Shown here: positions 5,099-10,606 of the stretch, in pieces
Layout: the number at the start of each line of letters is the position of its first letter
Position numbering within the stretch: position 1 is the first letter of the stretch
Assembly (NCBI GenBank): GCA_026770585.1
Contig: MU647485.1
Coordinates: 1-10,756 of the forward strand
Source: Baffinella frigidus
Taxonomy: Eukaryota > Cryptophyceae > Cryptomonadales > Baffinellaceae
DNA length: 10,756 nt
Direction of reading: 5' to 3'
The notes under the pieces: model-generated
Database searches by the model: none
What the model saw: the letters and a program-made list of their open reading frames with translations, nothing else
Told to the model about the DNA's origin: nothing
Translations under genes and position numbers: made by a program

Positions 5099-5172
5099 CT
5101 ACGGTAGGGCCCTAGGACCTGCCTAGGGCTTCCACGGGCGATTATTCGCCCGTTGGTCACTTTTAAGGGATA
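5096..5172 (-). mobile_element. Family B MITE, GGGCG-hairpin subfamily, truncated
   Basis: Reverse orientation: CCTACGGTAGGGCCCTAGG, ACCTGCCTAGGGCTTCCA, the CGGGCGATTATTCGCCCG hairpin, then GGTCACTTTTAAGGGATA. It is the same subfamily as the 4549 copy. The other end is missing. Confidence 0.82.
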
Positions 5173-5202
5173 TAGAGAGAGAGAAAGAAAGAGAGAGCGA
5201 GC

Positions 5203-5234
<32 letters not shown>

Positions 5235-5245
5235 AAGAGAGAGAG
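5173..5245. repeat. (GA)n microsatellite
   Basis: GA repeats with occasional GAAA and GAGC variants, beginning at the outer TA of the truncated B element. Confidence 0.95.
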
Positions 5246-5365
5246 TTGACTTTGTTGAACTGGTGGCGACGAAATCAACTGAACGGGGTCGGACCTCGAT
5301 AGGTGAACTCACCAACTCCCAAGTGCGTGAATCTTCACGGAGGACTACACGGTGTTATGGTTTAT
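5246..5365. other. Apparently unique spacer
   Basis: Starts TTGACTTTGTTGAACTGG. It contains no recognisable repeat or gene. Confidence 0.4.
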
Positions 5366-5490
5366 TGTTTAGGGTTCAGGGTTCAGGGTTCAAGGTTGAG
5401 GGTTTAGGCTGTATGACAAGGGTTTTAGGGTTTAGCGTTCGGGGTTCAGGGTTGCGGGTTCAAGGTTTAGGGTTTAGGATTTAGAGTTTT
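5366..5490. repeat. Degenerate telomere-like array, TTTAGGG type
   Basis: Imperfect TTTAGGG, TTCAGGG, TTCAAGG and TTGCGGG units on the plus strand, the opposite strand to the C-rich array at 565-1010. Too degenerate to be an active telomere. Confidence 0.85.
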
Positions 5491-5576
5491 CGGTTGACGG
5501 TTTACGGTCTACGGTTTACGGTTTACAGTTTACAGTTTACGGTTTACGGTTTACGGTTTACGGTTTACGGTTTAGG
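5491..5576. repeat. 7-bp TTTACGG variant array
   Basis: Follows the TTTAGGG-like array directly. About twelve 7-bp units, mostly GGTTTAC with a few AGTTTAC and GGTCTAC, far more uniform than the preceding array. It ends with one GGTTTAG unit. Confidence 0.9.
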
Positions 5577-6170
5577 TTCAGAACACGGACGGGAGCCGCA
5601 CCGCATGTTCTCAACTCCCCAGCATCAACGCCCGCGAGCGCTGCGAGTTAAACTTCGGCTCCGCTGTCTCCCCCACCCTCCCCCTCCCCCGCCACGCTCG
5701 CCGTCCGCCTCCCCCCCCTCCACCTTCCCCACGCGCGACCCAGCTCTCCCAACGAGTGATATCTCGTGAGACTCCGTCGCCGTGCTTGACACTTGAGAGA
5801 TGCAGGAAACCGAGGTAGGCGTCCCAGCCTCCATCTCTCTCGCCGCATGCGCACACAGATGGAAACGCGAAAGGTGATTGCACGGCGCTTCCCCGCCTCT
5901 GACGAAGGGAGCGTCTGGACCGTCGGCCCATGGGCGTACGAATGCCCCGTTCCCGGCAGCTTCCAGCCGCAGCGGACTGTGAAGACCGAATGTAGGAAAC
6001 GTCCGTGCGCCCGCAAGCCACATACACGCCTCGGCATCGCTTGCAAGGGGTCTCGCGCTCTGACAGGTGGTAATCAGGGAACAGCGCTTGAACTAGAGCT
6101 CGGGCGAGCTCGGCGAGGCGCCTCTGATCTGTCTCCCCCGGACCCCCCCTACAGGAAAACGCTCCTTTAG
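5577..6170. other. GC-rich stretch, no convincing gene
   Basis: Nearly 600 bp of GC-rich DNA is open in three minus frames and one plus frame at once. That points to few stop codons from base composition rather than one real gene. The longest frame (minus, 187 codons) has a poly-glycine run from a C tract and no recognised domain. I see no splice-flanked exon. A low-abundance unknown gene cannot be excluded. Confidence 0.5.
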
Positions 6171-6194
6171 TCACCTGTACGACCGAGGCTCACA
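6171..6194. mobile_element. Solo end of element E
   Basis: TCACCTGTACGACCGAGGC followed by TCACA matches the right end of E (near 4449-4472) with one mismatch. No partner arm is seen in the preceding 600 bp, so this is a solo end or one end of an older, decayed element. Confidence 0.65.
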
Positions 6195-6477
6195 TTTGGG
6201 GACTCAGGCTGAGGTGCTGACGGGCTGAGAGAGACATTTAATACCACTGACATGGCCGCCTTGTGTGCACCCCCACCAGGGCTGTGTCTGAGTAGCTGAG
6301 AATCTGTCAAGCCAGGAGCAAAGTTGACTTTTGGGTGTCAACTTTTCATCCCTGCGAGAGTTGACTTTTCGGTAAGATCCTCTTAATCGTACATGGTCGC
6401 ACACTTAAGTCCTAAGTGGATCTCCGCTTTGCCCCCGGCAACGACACACAGGTGAAACGCCTCTGGTGTGACTAGGA
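6195..6477. other. Non-coding stretch with a diverged repeat and GTTGAC motifs
   Basis: About 6240-6300 (ATACCACTGACATGGCC, then CACCCCCACCAGGGCT and TGTCTGAG) resembles 6727-6780, a diverged direct repeat. A third similar piece is at 6877-6905. Between 6322 and 6371, GTTGACTTTT occurs twice and its complement GTCAACTTTT once, on alternating strands. No gene. Confidence 0.5.
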
Positions 6478-6671
6478 GACTTAAGTAGACTTCGCTTAGA
6501 GGTCTGCTCTCTGCCGTAGAGAAACTTTCAACTATCGAGTGGGGATCTTTCTCAAGACTTAAGTAGACTTCGCTTTTTAAGACTTAAGTAGCTTAAGACT
6601 TAAGTAGACTTCGCTTAGAGGTCTGCTCTCTGCCGTAGAGAAACTTTCAACTATCGAGTGGGGATCTTTCT
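6478..6671. repeat. 75-bp repeat pair with short repeats between
   Basis: 6478-6552 and 6597-6671 appear identical over 75 bp, starting GACTTAAGTAGACTTCGCTT and ending GGGGATCTTTCT. Between them the first 20 bp recur once well and once partly (AGACTTAAGTAGCTTAAG). This looks like a small satellite whose unit has grown by slippage at GACTTAAGTAG. Confidence 0.9.
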
Positions 6672-6819
6672 GGGTGCTTGATCGCAGCGCACTGGTCCTT
6701 GCAAACCGCAAAGAGAAAACTTCACTAATACCAACAAGGCCCCCATGTAGGCACCCCCACTGAGGCTATGTCTGAGCAGGACCTAGCGAGAGGTCATTCG
6801 CACTCTTACACAAGATGTG
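6672..6819. other. Spacer with a diverged repeat
   Basis: The part 6727-6790 (CACCCCCACTGAGGCTATG, then TCTGAGCAGGACCTA) is repeated at about 6877-6910 (CACTGCGGCTATGGTTGAGC, then AGGACCTA), flanking the A fragment at 6820. No gene. Confidence 0.45.
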
Positions 6820-6877
6820 TACAGGGGTACCTTGCTCATAAGAAAGTGCCACCCCCTAGGACCCTACAGTATGCCAC
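6820..6877 (-). mobile_element. Family A MITE, half element
   Basis: TACAGGGGTACCTTGCTCAT, GAAAGTGCC, then CCTAGGACCCTACAGTATGC. Core order shows the reversed orientation. It ends in the core; the other arm is absent. Confidence 0.75.
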
Positions 6878-6905
6878 CACACTGCGGCTATGGTTGAGCA
6901 GGACC

Positions 6906-6933
6906 TACAGGGGTATCTGGGCTATGAGAAACC
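6906..6933. mobile_element. Family A MITE, decayed arm
   Basis: TACAGGGGTATCTGGGCTAT then GAGAAACC resembles the A end with several changes. No core or second arm follows. Confidence 0.5.
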
Positions 6934-6987
6934 AGAACTCAAATGCGTAGCCAGTTTCTGCCGCGATCCTCTGTACAGGGGGGCTTG

Positions 6988-7071
6988 ATGTGATCCGAAA
7001 GGAAGCATGGCCTTTCTACAGAACCAGTTCCGGTGTCCGCCTACGTTGGGAGCTCGAAGAAAGGACCTACA
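6988..7071 (+). repeat. Family G repeat, arm of the CGGAC type
   Basis: TGTGATCCGAAAGGAAGCAT, CTACAGAACCAGTTCCGGTG and CGCCTACGTTGGGAGCTCGA match, in reverse complement, the arm at 8558-8646, with only scattered differences over about 75 bp. It stands alone here. Confidence 0.8.
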
Positions 7072-7372
7072 GGACTCAAGGCAACCCTCCTCTGACGCCC
7101 TCAACTCGACGTCACCCCCCGCTGCCGTGCCTCAGCGTGAGGATGTGTGGGTTGCGGTCTGCTACAATAGGGCTCGTGCTACATTAAGCATATGCTATAT
7201 TAGCCTATATCCACTGTAGCAGGTGCCTGGTTGGGGGGCACCTACCAGGGGGGCCTGAAGGACTTTTCCACTACACATACGTACCAGCGCGTGCTGGGAA
7301 AGACAGGAGCGCCTCAACTCTGGGTCGTTACCAGCGCGGAGCTCCTCAACTCTGGGTCGTTAAGAGCGCGTG
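7072..7372. other. Spacer with small repeats and a hairpin
   Basis: AGGTGCC and GGCACCT (7221-7243) form a 7-bp stem. Between 7281 and 7370 CCTCAACTCTGGGTCGTTA occurs twice, 32 bp apart, with ACCAGCGCG-type sequence nearby; the first motif returns at about 7540. Short plus-strand frames overlap here, with no recognisable domain. Confidence 0.5.
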
Positions 7373-7640
7373 CCTTCACGAGCCTCTGCACTGGAGAGAG
7401 AAAAGCGATCCGAGAGCAAAAATGCTTTCTCTGCAGATCCCTTCTACGGAACGGCGTGTCGTTGGCATATGTTGGGAGAAATTAAAACCTTAAGGACCTA
7501 AAGGCCGGGATAGACGGGAGCGCTTTCTGGGATCCCCGCCTCAACTCTGGGTCGCTTAGGTCCTTTAGGTTCTGCGACTTCCACCCACTTTAGGTCCTTT
7601 AGGTTTTGCGACTTCCAACCATAGGCGGACACTGGAACTT
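7373..7640. mobile_element. Family G foldback element, copy 1
   Basis: The left arm 7373-7504 contains CCTCTGCACTGGAGAG, GCGATCCGAGAGCAAAAATG, GGCGTGTCGTTGG and ATGTTGGGAGAAATTAAAAC, ending AAGGACCTAAAGG. The right arm 7556-7640 reads the inverted form TTAGGTCCTTTAGGTT with CCATAGGCGGAC. The right-arm inner part is duplicated (about 32 bp). No coding capacity. Confidence 0.65.
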
Positions 7641-7695
7641 AGCTGGATCCATCGCCTTGCCCTCAAGATTCGAACCTACGTCTACCCTTCCTTTA

Positions 7696-7732
7696 GAAAT
7701 CAACCAAATCAACGAAATCAACGAAATCAACG
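7696..7732. repeat. 9-bp minisatellite AAATCAACG
   Basis: Four tandem units, the first with one change (AAATCAACC). Confidence 0.85.
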
Positions 7733-7828
7733 TAGAAATGTATTCTCTCTCTCTCGAGACCACTATCAACCTTTGTAAGACCCTCTGAGCCCTTCTGTCT
7801 TTCCCGCCCGCCTGGCCGTCGTTTGGAC
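7733..7828. other. Unassigned spacer
   Basis: Contains a short TCTCTCTCTC run; nothing else recognised. Confidence 0.4.
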
Positions 7829-7946
7829 TTTAGGTCCTTTAGGTTTTAATTTCTCCCAACATAGCCCAACGTCGCGCCCTTCCGTAGAAAGGACTGCAGA
7901 GAAAGCATTTTTGCTTTCGGATCGCGTTTAGCTCTCCAGTGCAGAG
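7829..7946 (-). repeat. Family G arm, reversed copy
   Basis: Reverse complement of the left arm of copy 1: TTTAGGTCCTTTAGGTTTTA, ATTTCTCCCAACATAGCCCA, GCATTTTTGCTTTCGGATCG, CTCTCCAGTGCAGAGG. With copy 1 it forms a widely spaced inverted repeat. Confidence 0.8.
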
Positions 7947-8098
7947 GACTCCTGAGTGAAGGAATTTCTTCCCACCCCTCTGGGCTCGCGTGCTTTTATT
8001 AGCAGGCACTATTTACGTGCATAGGGGTTACTTGAGAATGACGATACGCACTATCCTAGGGCCCTACCGGACAGTAGGCCGGACAGGTCCATACATAA
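7947..8098. other. Unassigned spacer
   Basis: Includes TCCTAGGGCCCTACCGGACA near 8055, similar to a MITE core, but without recognisable ends. No gene. Confidence 0.4.
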
Positions 8099-8192
8099 CA
8101 CCCCCCCCTAGGACCCTACAGTAAGCCTATGCCTAGGGCCCTATGGTGATCCCAGGGGGGTGGGTGTTTTTTAAGAGCGAGGTTCTCCTGTA
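8099..8192 (-). mobile_element. Family A MITE, left arm lost
   Basis: C tract, CCTAGGACCCTACAGTAAGC, CCTATGCCTAGGGCCCTATG, G tract, then AAGAGCGAGGTTCTCCTGTA. Core order gives the reversed orientation. Several changes in the right arm mark it as an older copy. Confidence 0.8.
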
Positions 8193-8212
8193 AGCGGCCA
8201 GTCGATTTACCC

Positions 8213-8333
8213 TACAGGGGTACCTCGCTCATAAGAAACTGCCCACCCCCCAGGACCACCATAGGACCCTAGGCATGGTCCTACTGTAGGGTCCTAGGGG
8301 GGTGCGGTTTCTTATGAGCGAGGTACCCCTGTA
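8213..8333 (+). mobile_element. Family A MITE, full-length 121 bp
   Basis: The ends TACAGGGGTACCTCGCTCAT and ATGAGCGAGGTACCCCTGTA match fully. The core GGACCCTAGGCATGGTCC and CTACTGTAGGGTCCTAG is in the commonest orientation. Confidence 0.95.
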
Positions 8334-8395
8334 CAGTAGACTGATTCCTCGGTGCCTCGGACCCCCCAAGAGAAGGTCTGTGATCACGAGCTTCT

Positions 8396-8646
8396 GACTG
8401 GAGAGCTAAATGCGATCCGAAAGCAAAAATGCTTTCTCAGCAGATCCTTTCTACGGAAGGGCGTGTCGTTGGGCCATGTTGGGAGAAATTAAAACCTAAA
8501 GGACCTAAAGGATCGCGTGTTACCCCTGGAGTCCTTCGGGAGAATCCCCCCTGTCCGTTAGGTCCTTTAGGTTCTTCGAGCTCCCAACATAGGCGGACAC
8601 CGGAACTTGTTCTGCAGAAAAGCCATGCTTCCTTTCGGATCACATT
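8396..8646. mobile_element. Family G foldback element, copy 2
   Basis: The left arm 8396-8511 (ACTGGAGAGCTAAATGCGAT, AAGCAAAAATGC, GGGCGTGTCGTTGGG, ending AACCTAAAGGACCTAAAGG) faces the right arm 8558-8646 (TTAGGTCCTTTAGGTTCTTC, CCCAACATAGGCGGAC, TTCTGCAGAAAAGCCATGC, CTTTCGGATCACA). The arms pair imperfectly around a loop of about 46 bp. This is the clearest full copy of the family. Confidence 0.75.
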
Positions 8647-8777
8647 CACCACATGTCAGCGTCGCCCACAATCAGGGGGACATGCGAGATCCGCTGGTCC
8701 CGTTGCTCTTCTCCCCTGGCGCTCAGTGCAACCTCGATCGCAAAACTGAAGAGCCTTCTTGACACCTCCTTCCCCTC
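8647..8777. other. Unassigned spacer
   Basis: GC-balanced sequence without a repeat or a recognisable gene. Confidence 0.4.
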
Positions 8778-9001
8778 TACAAGGGTACCTCTCTCATGAT
8801 AAACTGCCCCCCCCCCCAGGACCACCGTAGGGCCCTAGACATGGGTATCCCTTGAGTGGCCAGTAGGCCCATACGCCCTACCGTAGGGCCCTAGGACCTG
8901 CCTAGGACCTCTTGGCCGTCAAATTTGACTGCCTGGCCACTTAAGGGATACAGTAGGGTCCTAGGGGGGGGGCGGTTTCTTATGAGCGAGGTACCCCTGT
9001 A
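8778..9001 (+). mobile_element. Family A MITE interrupted by a family B element
   Basis: The left half (TACAAGGGTACCTCTCTCAT, C tract, ACCACCGTAGGGCCCTAGAC) is 8778-8847. The right half (TACAGTAGGGTCCTAG, G tract, TTATGAGCGAGGTACCCC, TGTA) is 8949-9001. Without the 105-bp insert the A element would be about 121 bp, the normal length. The left TIR has several changes while the right is intact. Confidence 0.93.
8846..8950 (-). mobile_element. Family B MITE nested inside family A
   Basis: The ends TATCCCTTGAGTGGCC and GGCCACTTAAGGGATA have TA on each side, directly joining the two A halves. Internal order (CATACGCCCTACCGTAGGGC, CCTAGGACCTGCCTAGGACC, GTCAAATTTGAC) matches the copy at 3615 and is the reverse of 3058. 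It is the cleanest evidence here of TA target duplication. Confidence 0.95.
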
Positions 9002-9160
9002 GCGACCTTCAGCCACACTCTTTGCATATCGTCCGTTTAATCACTTCACCACACACAACCACACCCCCTCTCATCAAAACACACGCGCCTCGCCAAGTCG
9101 AGCACGCACTTAAATATCGGCCACACGGGGTACTCTACGCTAGACCTGAGGGTGGTCAAT
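9002..9160. other. Spacer, C/A-rich
   Basis: ACACACAACC-type stretches and CTTAAATATC. A short plus frame crosses it without a recognisable domain. No gene called. Confidence 0.45.
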
Positions 9161-9164
9161 CGCA

Positions 9165-9240
9165 AAAGTCAACTCTCCAGTGCCGCGAGGTCAACTTTTG
9201 GAAGAAAACACGGTTTTCCGTGTTTTCTGCCATTGAGTTG
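9165..9240. repeat. Hairpin flanked by GTTGAC motifs
   Basis: AGAAAACACGG (9203-9213) and CCGTGTTTTCT (9218-9228) form a perfect 11-bp stem with a TTTT loop. It is bracketed by AAAAGTCAACTC and GTCAACTTTTGG on the left and GAGTTGACATTT on the right. Could be a small foldback element related to the motif cluster at 6322-6371. Confidence 0.65.
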
Positions 9241-9342
9241 ACATTTGATTGCTCCCGGTCACGTCCAAAGTAGCCCCCCGCCACCTCTTCGGCAACGATT
9301 CCCAAGTCAGTCAGCACCCCCGGGTTCAGCCCTCAGAGGCCG

Positions 9343-9459
9343 TACAGGGGCGCCTCGCTCATAAGAAAGCGCCCCCCCCCTAGAACCACCACAGGGCCCT
9401 AGCTAGGCATACGCCCACTGTAGGGTCCTAGGGGGACGCGCTTTTGTTATGAGCGAGAT
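9343..9459 (+). mobile_element. Family A MITE, right end clipped
   Basis: TACAGGGGCGCCTCGCTCAT, GAAAGCGCC, C tract, GGGCCCTAGCTAGGCATA with a 4-bp CTAG slip, TAGGGTCCTAG, then TTATGAGCGAGATA. The last 12 bases of the right end are missing at the duplication joint. Confidence 0.88.
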
Positions 9460-9489
9460 AGCACCCCCGGGTTCAGCCCTCAGAGGCCA

Positions 9490-9610
9490 TACAGGGGTAC
9501 CTCGCTCATAAGAAACCGCCCCCCCCTAGGACCCTACAGTAGGACCATGCCTAGGGCCCTAAGGTGGTCCTAGGGGGGGTTCGGTTTCTTATGAGCGAGG
9601 TACCCCTGTA
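9490..9610 (-). mobile_element. Family A MITE, full-length, reversed
   Basis: Perfect ends. The core reads CCTAGGACCCTACAGTAGGA, CCATGCCTAGGGCCCTAAGG, TGGTCCTAGG, the reverse of the 3895 copy. Confidence 0.95.
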
Positions 9611-9639
9611 CACCGTCCACCCCCGCCCACGTCTCACAA

Positions 9640-9655
9640 AGGGGTGTTCACCCCT
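9640..9655. repeat. Small hairpin
   Basis: AGGGGTG, TT, CACCCCT: a 7-bp stem with a 2-base loop. It lies about 80 bases beyond the stop codon of the minus-strand exon, so it may fall in that gene's 3' UTR. A function is not shown. Confidence 0.5.
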
Positions 9656-9668
9656 CTCTTCGGCCACG

Positions 9669-9737
9669 CCTGGCAACTTAGGCCACGCGCCCGGCAACTT
9701 AGGCCCCACGCGCCCGGCAACTTAGCCCACGCGTGGC
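9669..9737. repeat. 22-24 bp tandem repeat in the presumed 3' UTR
   Basis: Three units of GGCAACTTAGGCCACGCGCC with small length changes, ending against the stop codon of the minus-strand exon. The exon end reads GGCAACTTAAGCCACGCG on the opposite strand, so the units are inverted relatives of the stop region. Transcripts could form hairpins there. Confidence 0.85.
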
Positions 9738-9845
9738 TTAAGTTGCCACGACCTTGATCGTCGGGCGGGGGGCCTTGTTCTTGGAGAAGATGAGGAGGCC
9801 GATGAAGACCCCGATGATCACCCCCGCGGCCACGCCCACGCCGAT
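9738..9845 (-). CDS. Terminal exon of a membrane-anchored protein (partial gene)
   Basis: This minus-strand exon encodes 35 residues and then TAA. Residues 1-20 (IGVGVAAGVIIGVFIGLLIF) form one strongly hydrophobic, glycine-rich helix. The tail SKNKAPRPTIKVVAT is short and basic, so by the positive-inside rule it would face the cytosol, stroma or matrix. The exon begins directly after a pyrimidine-rich stretch and CAG, a good splice acceptor. Codons are strongly GC-ending, unlike the nearby repeats. Upstream exons are not recognised: the open frame further upstream runs through intron-like AT-rich sequence and a family A MITE and is not coding. A C-terminal anchor or last helix of a larger membrane protein is likely; the family is unknown. 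Confidence 0.6.
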   Translation of the reverse strand: MGVGVAAGVIIGVFIGLLIFSKNKAPRPTIKVVAT

Positions 9846-9882
9846 CTGCCGAGGGAAAAATATATAAATAAATAAATCACCT
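9846..9882 (-). promoter_or_regulatory. Splice acceptor and pyrimidine tract
   Basis: Read on the minus strand: ATTTATTTATATATTTTTCC then CTCGGCAG, immediately before the exon. T-rich then C-rich with CAG at the end is typical of a spliceosomal 3' splice site. A TTTATTTATT stretch sits just upstream. The branch point and 5' donor are not identified. Confidence 0.6.
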
Positions 9883-9948
9883 TTTATTCCACCAGCGTTT
9901 TCAACCTGCGAGCCGTGAAAGAAAATTATTCGAGTAGTATCGTCGCGG

Positions 9949-10058
9949 TACAGGGGTACCTCGCTCATAAGAAAACGCCCCTCCCCTAGGACCCTACAGT
10001 AGGGCCCTAAGGGGGTCCCTAGGGAGAAGCGTGTTCTTATGAGCGAGGTACCCCTGTA
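9949..10058 (-). mobile_element. Family A MITE, short core, possibly intronic
   Basis: Perfect ends TACAGGGGTACCTCGCTCAT and ATGAGCGAGGTACCCCTGTA. The core is shortened (CCTAGGACCCTACAGTAGGG, CCCTAAGGGGGTCCCTAGGG), 110 bp in all. It lies about 100 bp upstream of the minus-strand exon, probably inside that gene's intron. Confidence 0.94.
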
Positions 10059-10136
10059 CGAGCCAGATGGTGTATTTAATAAATCGTCTCGGGACAAACG
10101 CGAGTTAAGCCACCAGCCCCGACTGCTAACTACATA
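10059..10136. other. Spacer
   Basis: Mixed composition; no repeat or gene seen. It may be intron sequence of the minus-strand gene. Confidence 0.35.
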
Positions 10137-10303
10137 AGACATCAATCGCGAAACTGCAGAATTTGATAGTACAACCAGTAATGGCTGAGATCTGAATCAT
10201 CACCATATGTTATGTTTGAATGATAGATATCAATCGCGAAACTGCTCTTAGAATCTGATAGAACAACCAGCGATGGCTGATCTTTGAATTATCATCGTGT
10301 AGT
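10137..10303. repeat. AT-rich diverged tandem duplication, unit about 88 bp
   Basis: AGACATCAATCGCGAAACTG (from 10137) and AGATATCAATCGCGAAACTG (from 10225) start two units. Both continue with GATAG(T/A)ACAACCAG, GATGGCTGA-type sequence and TGAAT(C/T)ATCAT. Base composition is much more AT-rich than neighbours. No coding frame is conserved. Confidence 0.8.
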
Positions 10304-10371
10304 ACTTTTGCATTTGATGATATAATTAAAATTCTGACATTGGACAAGGGGCGTACCACAATGGATTTTAA

Positions 10372-10529
10372 TAGGGTAGCTGACTAAAAATGGGGTAGTT
10401 AGGCCTACGGGATTGCCTAGGACCTCCTACTGTAGGCCAAAATCCTAAGACTTTTTGGTCATAGGAGCCCTACGGCCTACGGTAGGCAATTCCGTAGGCC
10501 TAACTACCCCATTTTGGTCCGTTAGCCTA
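10372..10529. mobile_element. Family C palindromic MITE, 158 bp
   Basis: The left TAGGGTAGCTGACTAAAAAT then GGGGTAGTTAGGCCTACGG pairs with the right CCGTAGGCCTAACTACCCC then ATTTTGGTCCGTTAGCCTA, over about 50 bp with small mismatches. The core includes GCCTAGGACCTCCTACTGTA and CCCTACGGCCTACGGTAGGC, recalling families A and B. TA is at both ends. No coding capacity. Confidence 0.88.
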
Positions 10530-10606
10530 TGAATGTGCCTGTGGCGTCCATGGCCTCAGGGGCCTTGTAGTCCGGGAACTTCCGCCTTCGAACCGCACGT
10601 GCGCTT

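Larger units (their letters stand above)
9313..9610. repeat. Local duplication: flank plus A element, twice
   Basis: The 30-bp flank AGCACCCCCGGGTTCAGCCC followed by TCAGAGGCC is at 9313-9342 and again at 9460-9489 (offset 147), each followed by a family A element. The second flank starts 12 bases before the first A element should end. The two A cores run in opposite orientations, so this is not a simple tandem copy of flank plus element. Confidence 0.85.

Noticed and set aside
4612-5160. 182-codon minus-strand open frame
   Set aside because: It runs through a B element, an A element, a TA microsatellite (repeated Tyr-Ile) and a foldback element; the reading is a by-product of repeats.
5611-6174. 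187-codon minus-strand open frame
   Set aside because: Overlapping frames are open at the same time on both strands, it holds a poly-Gly run from a C tract, and no domain is recognisable; this fits chance openness of GC-rich DNA.
7656-7690. tRNA-like T-loop (GGTTCGAATC on the minus strand)
   Set aside because: The T stem pairs poorly and no anticodon arm, D arm or acceptor stem can be built around it.
9880-10145. Upstream part of the minus-strand frame ending at 9738
   Set aside because: It passes through an A element (giving the common arm peptides) and an AT-rich intron-like tract before the splice acceptor; only the last 35 codons look coding.
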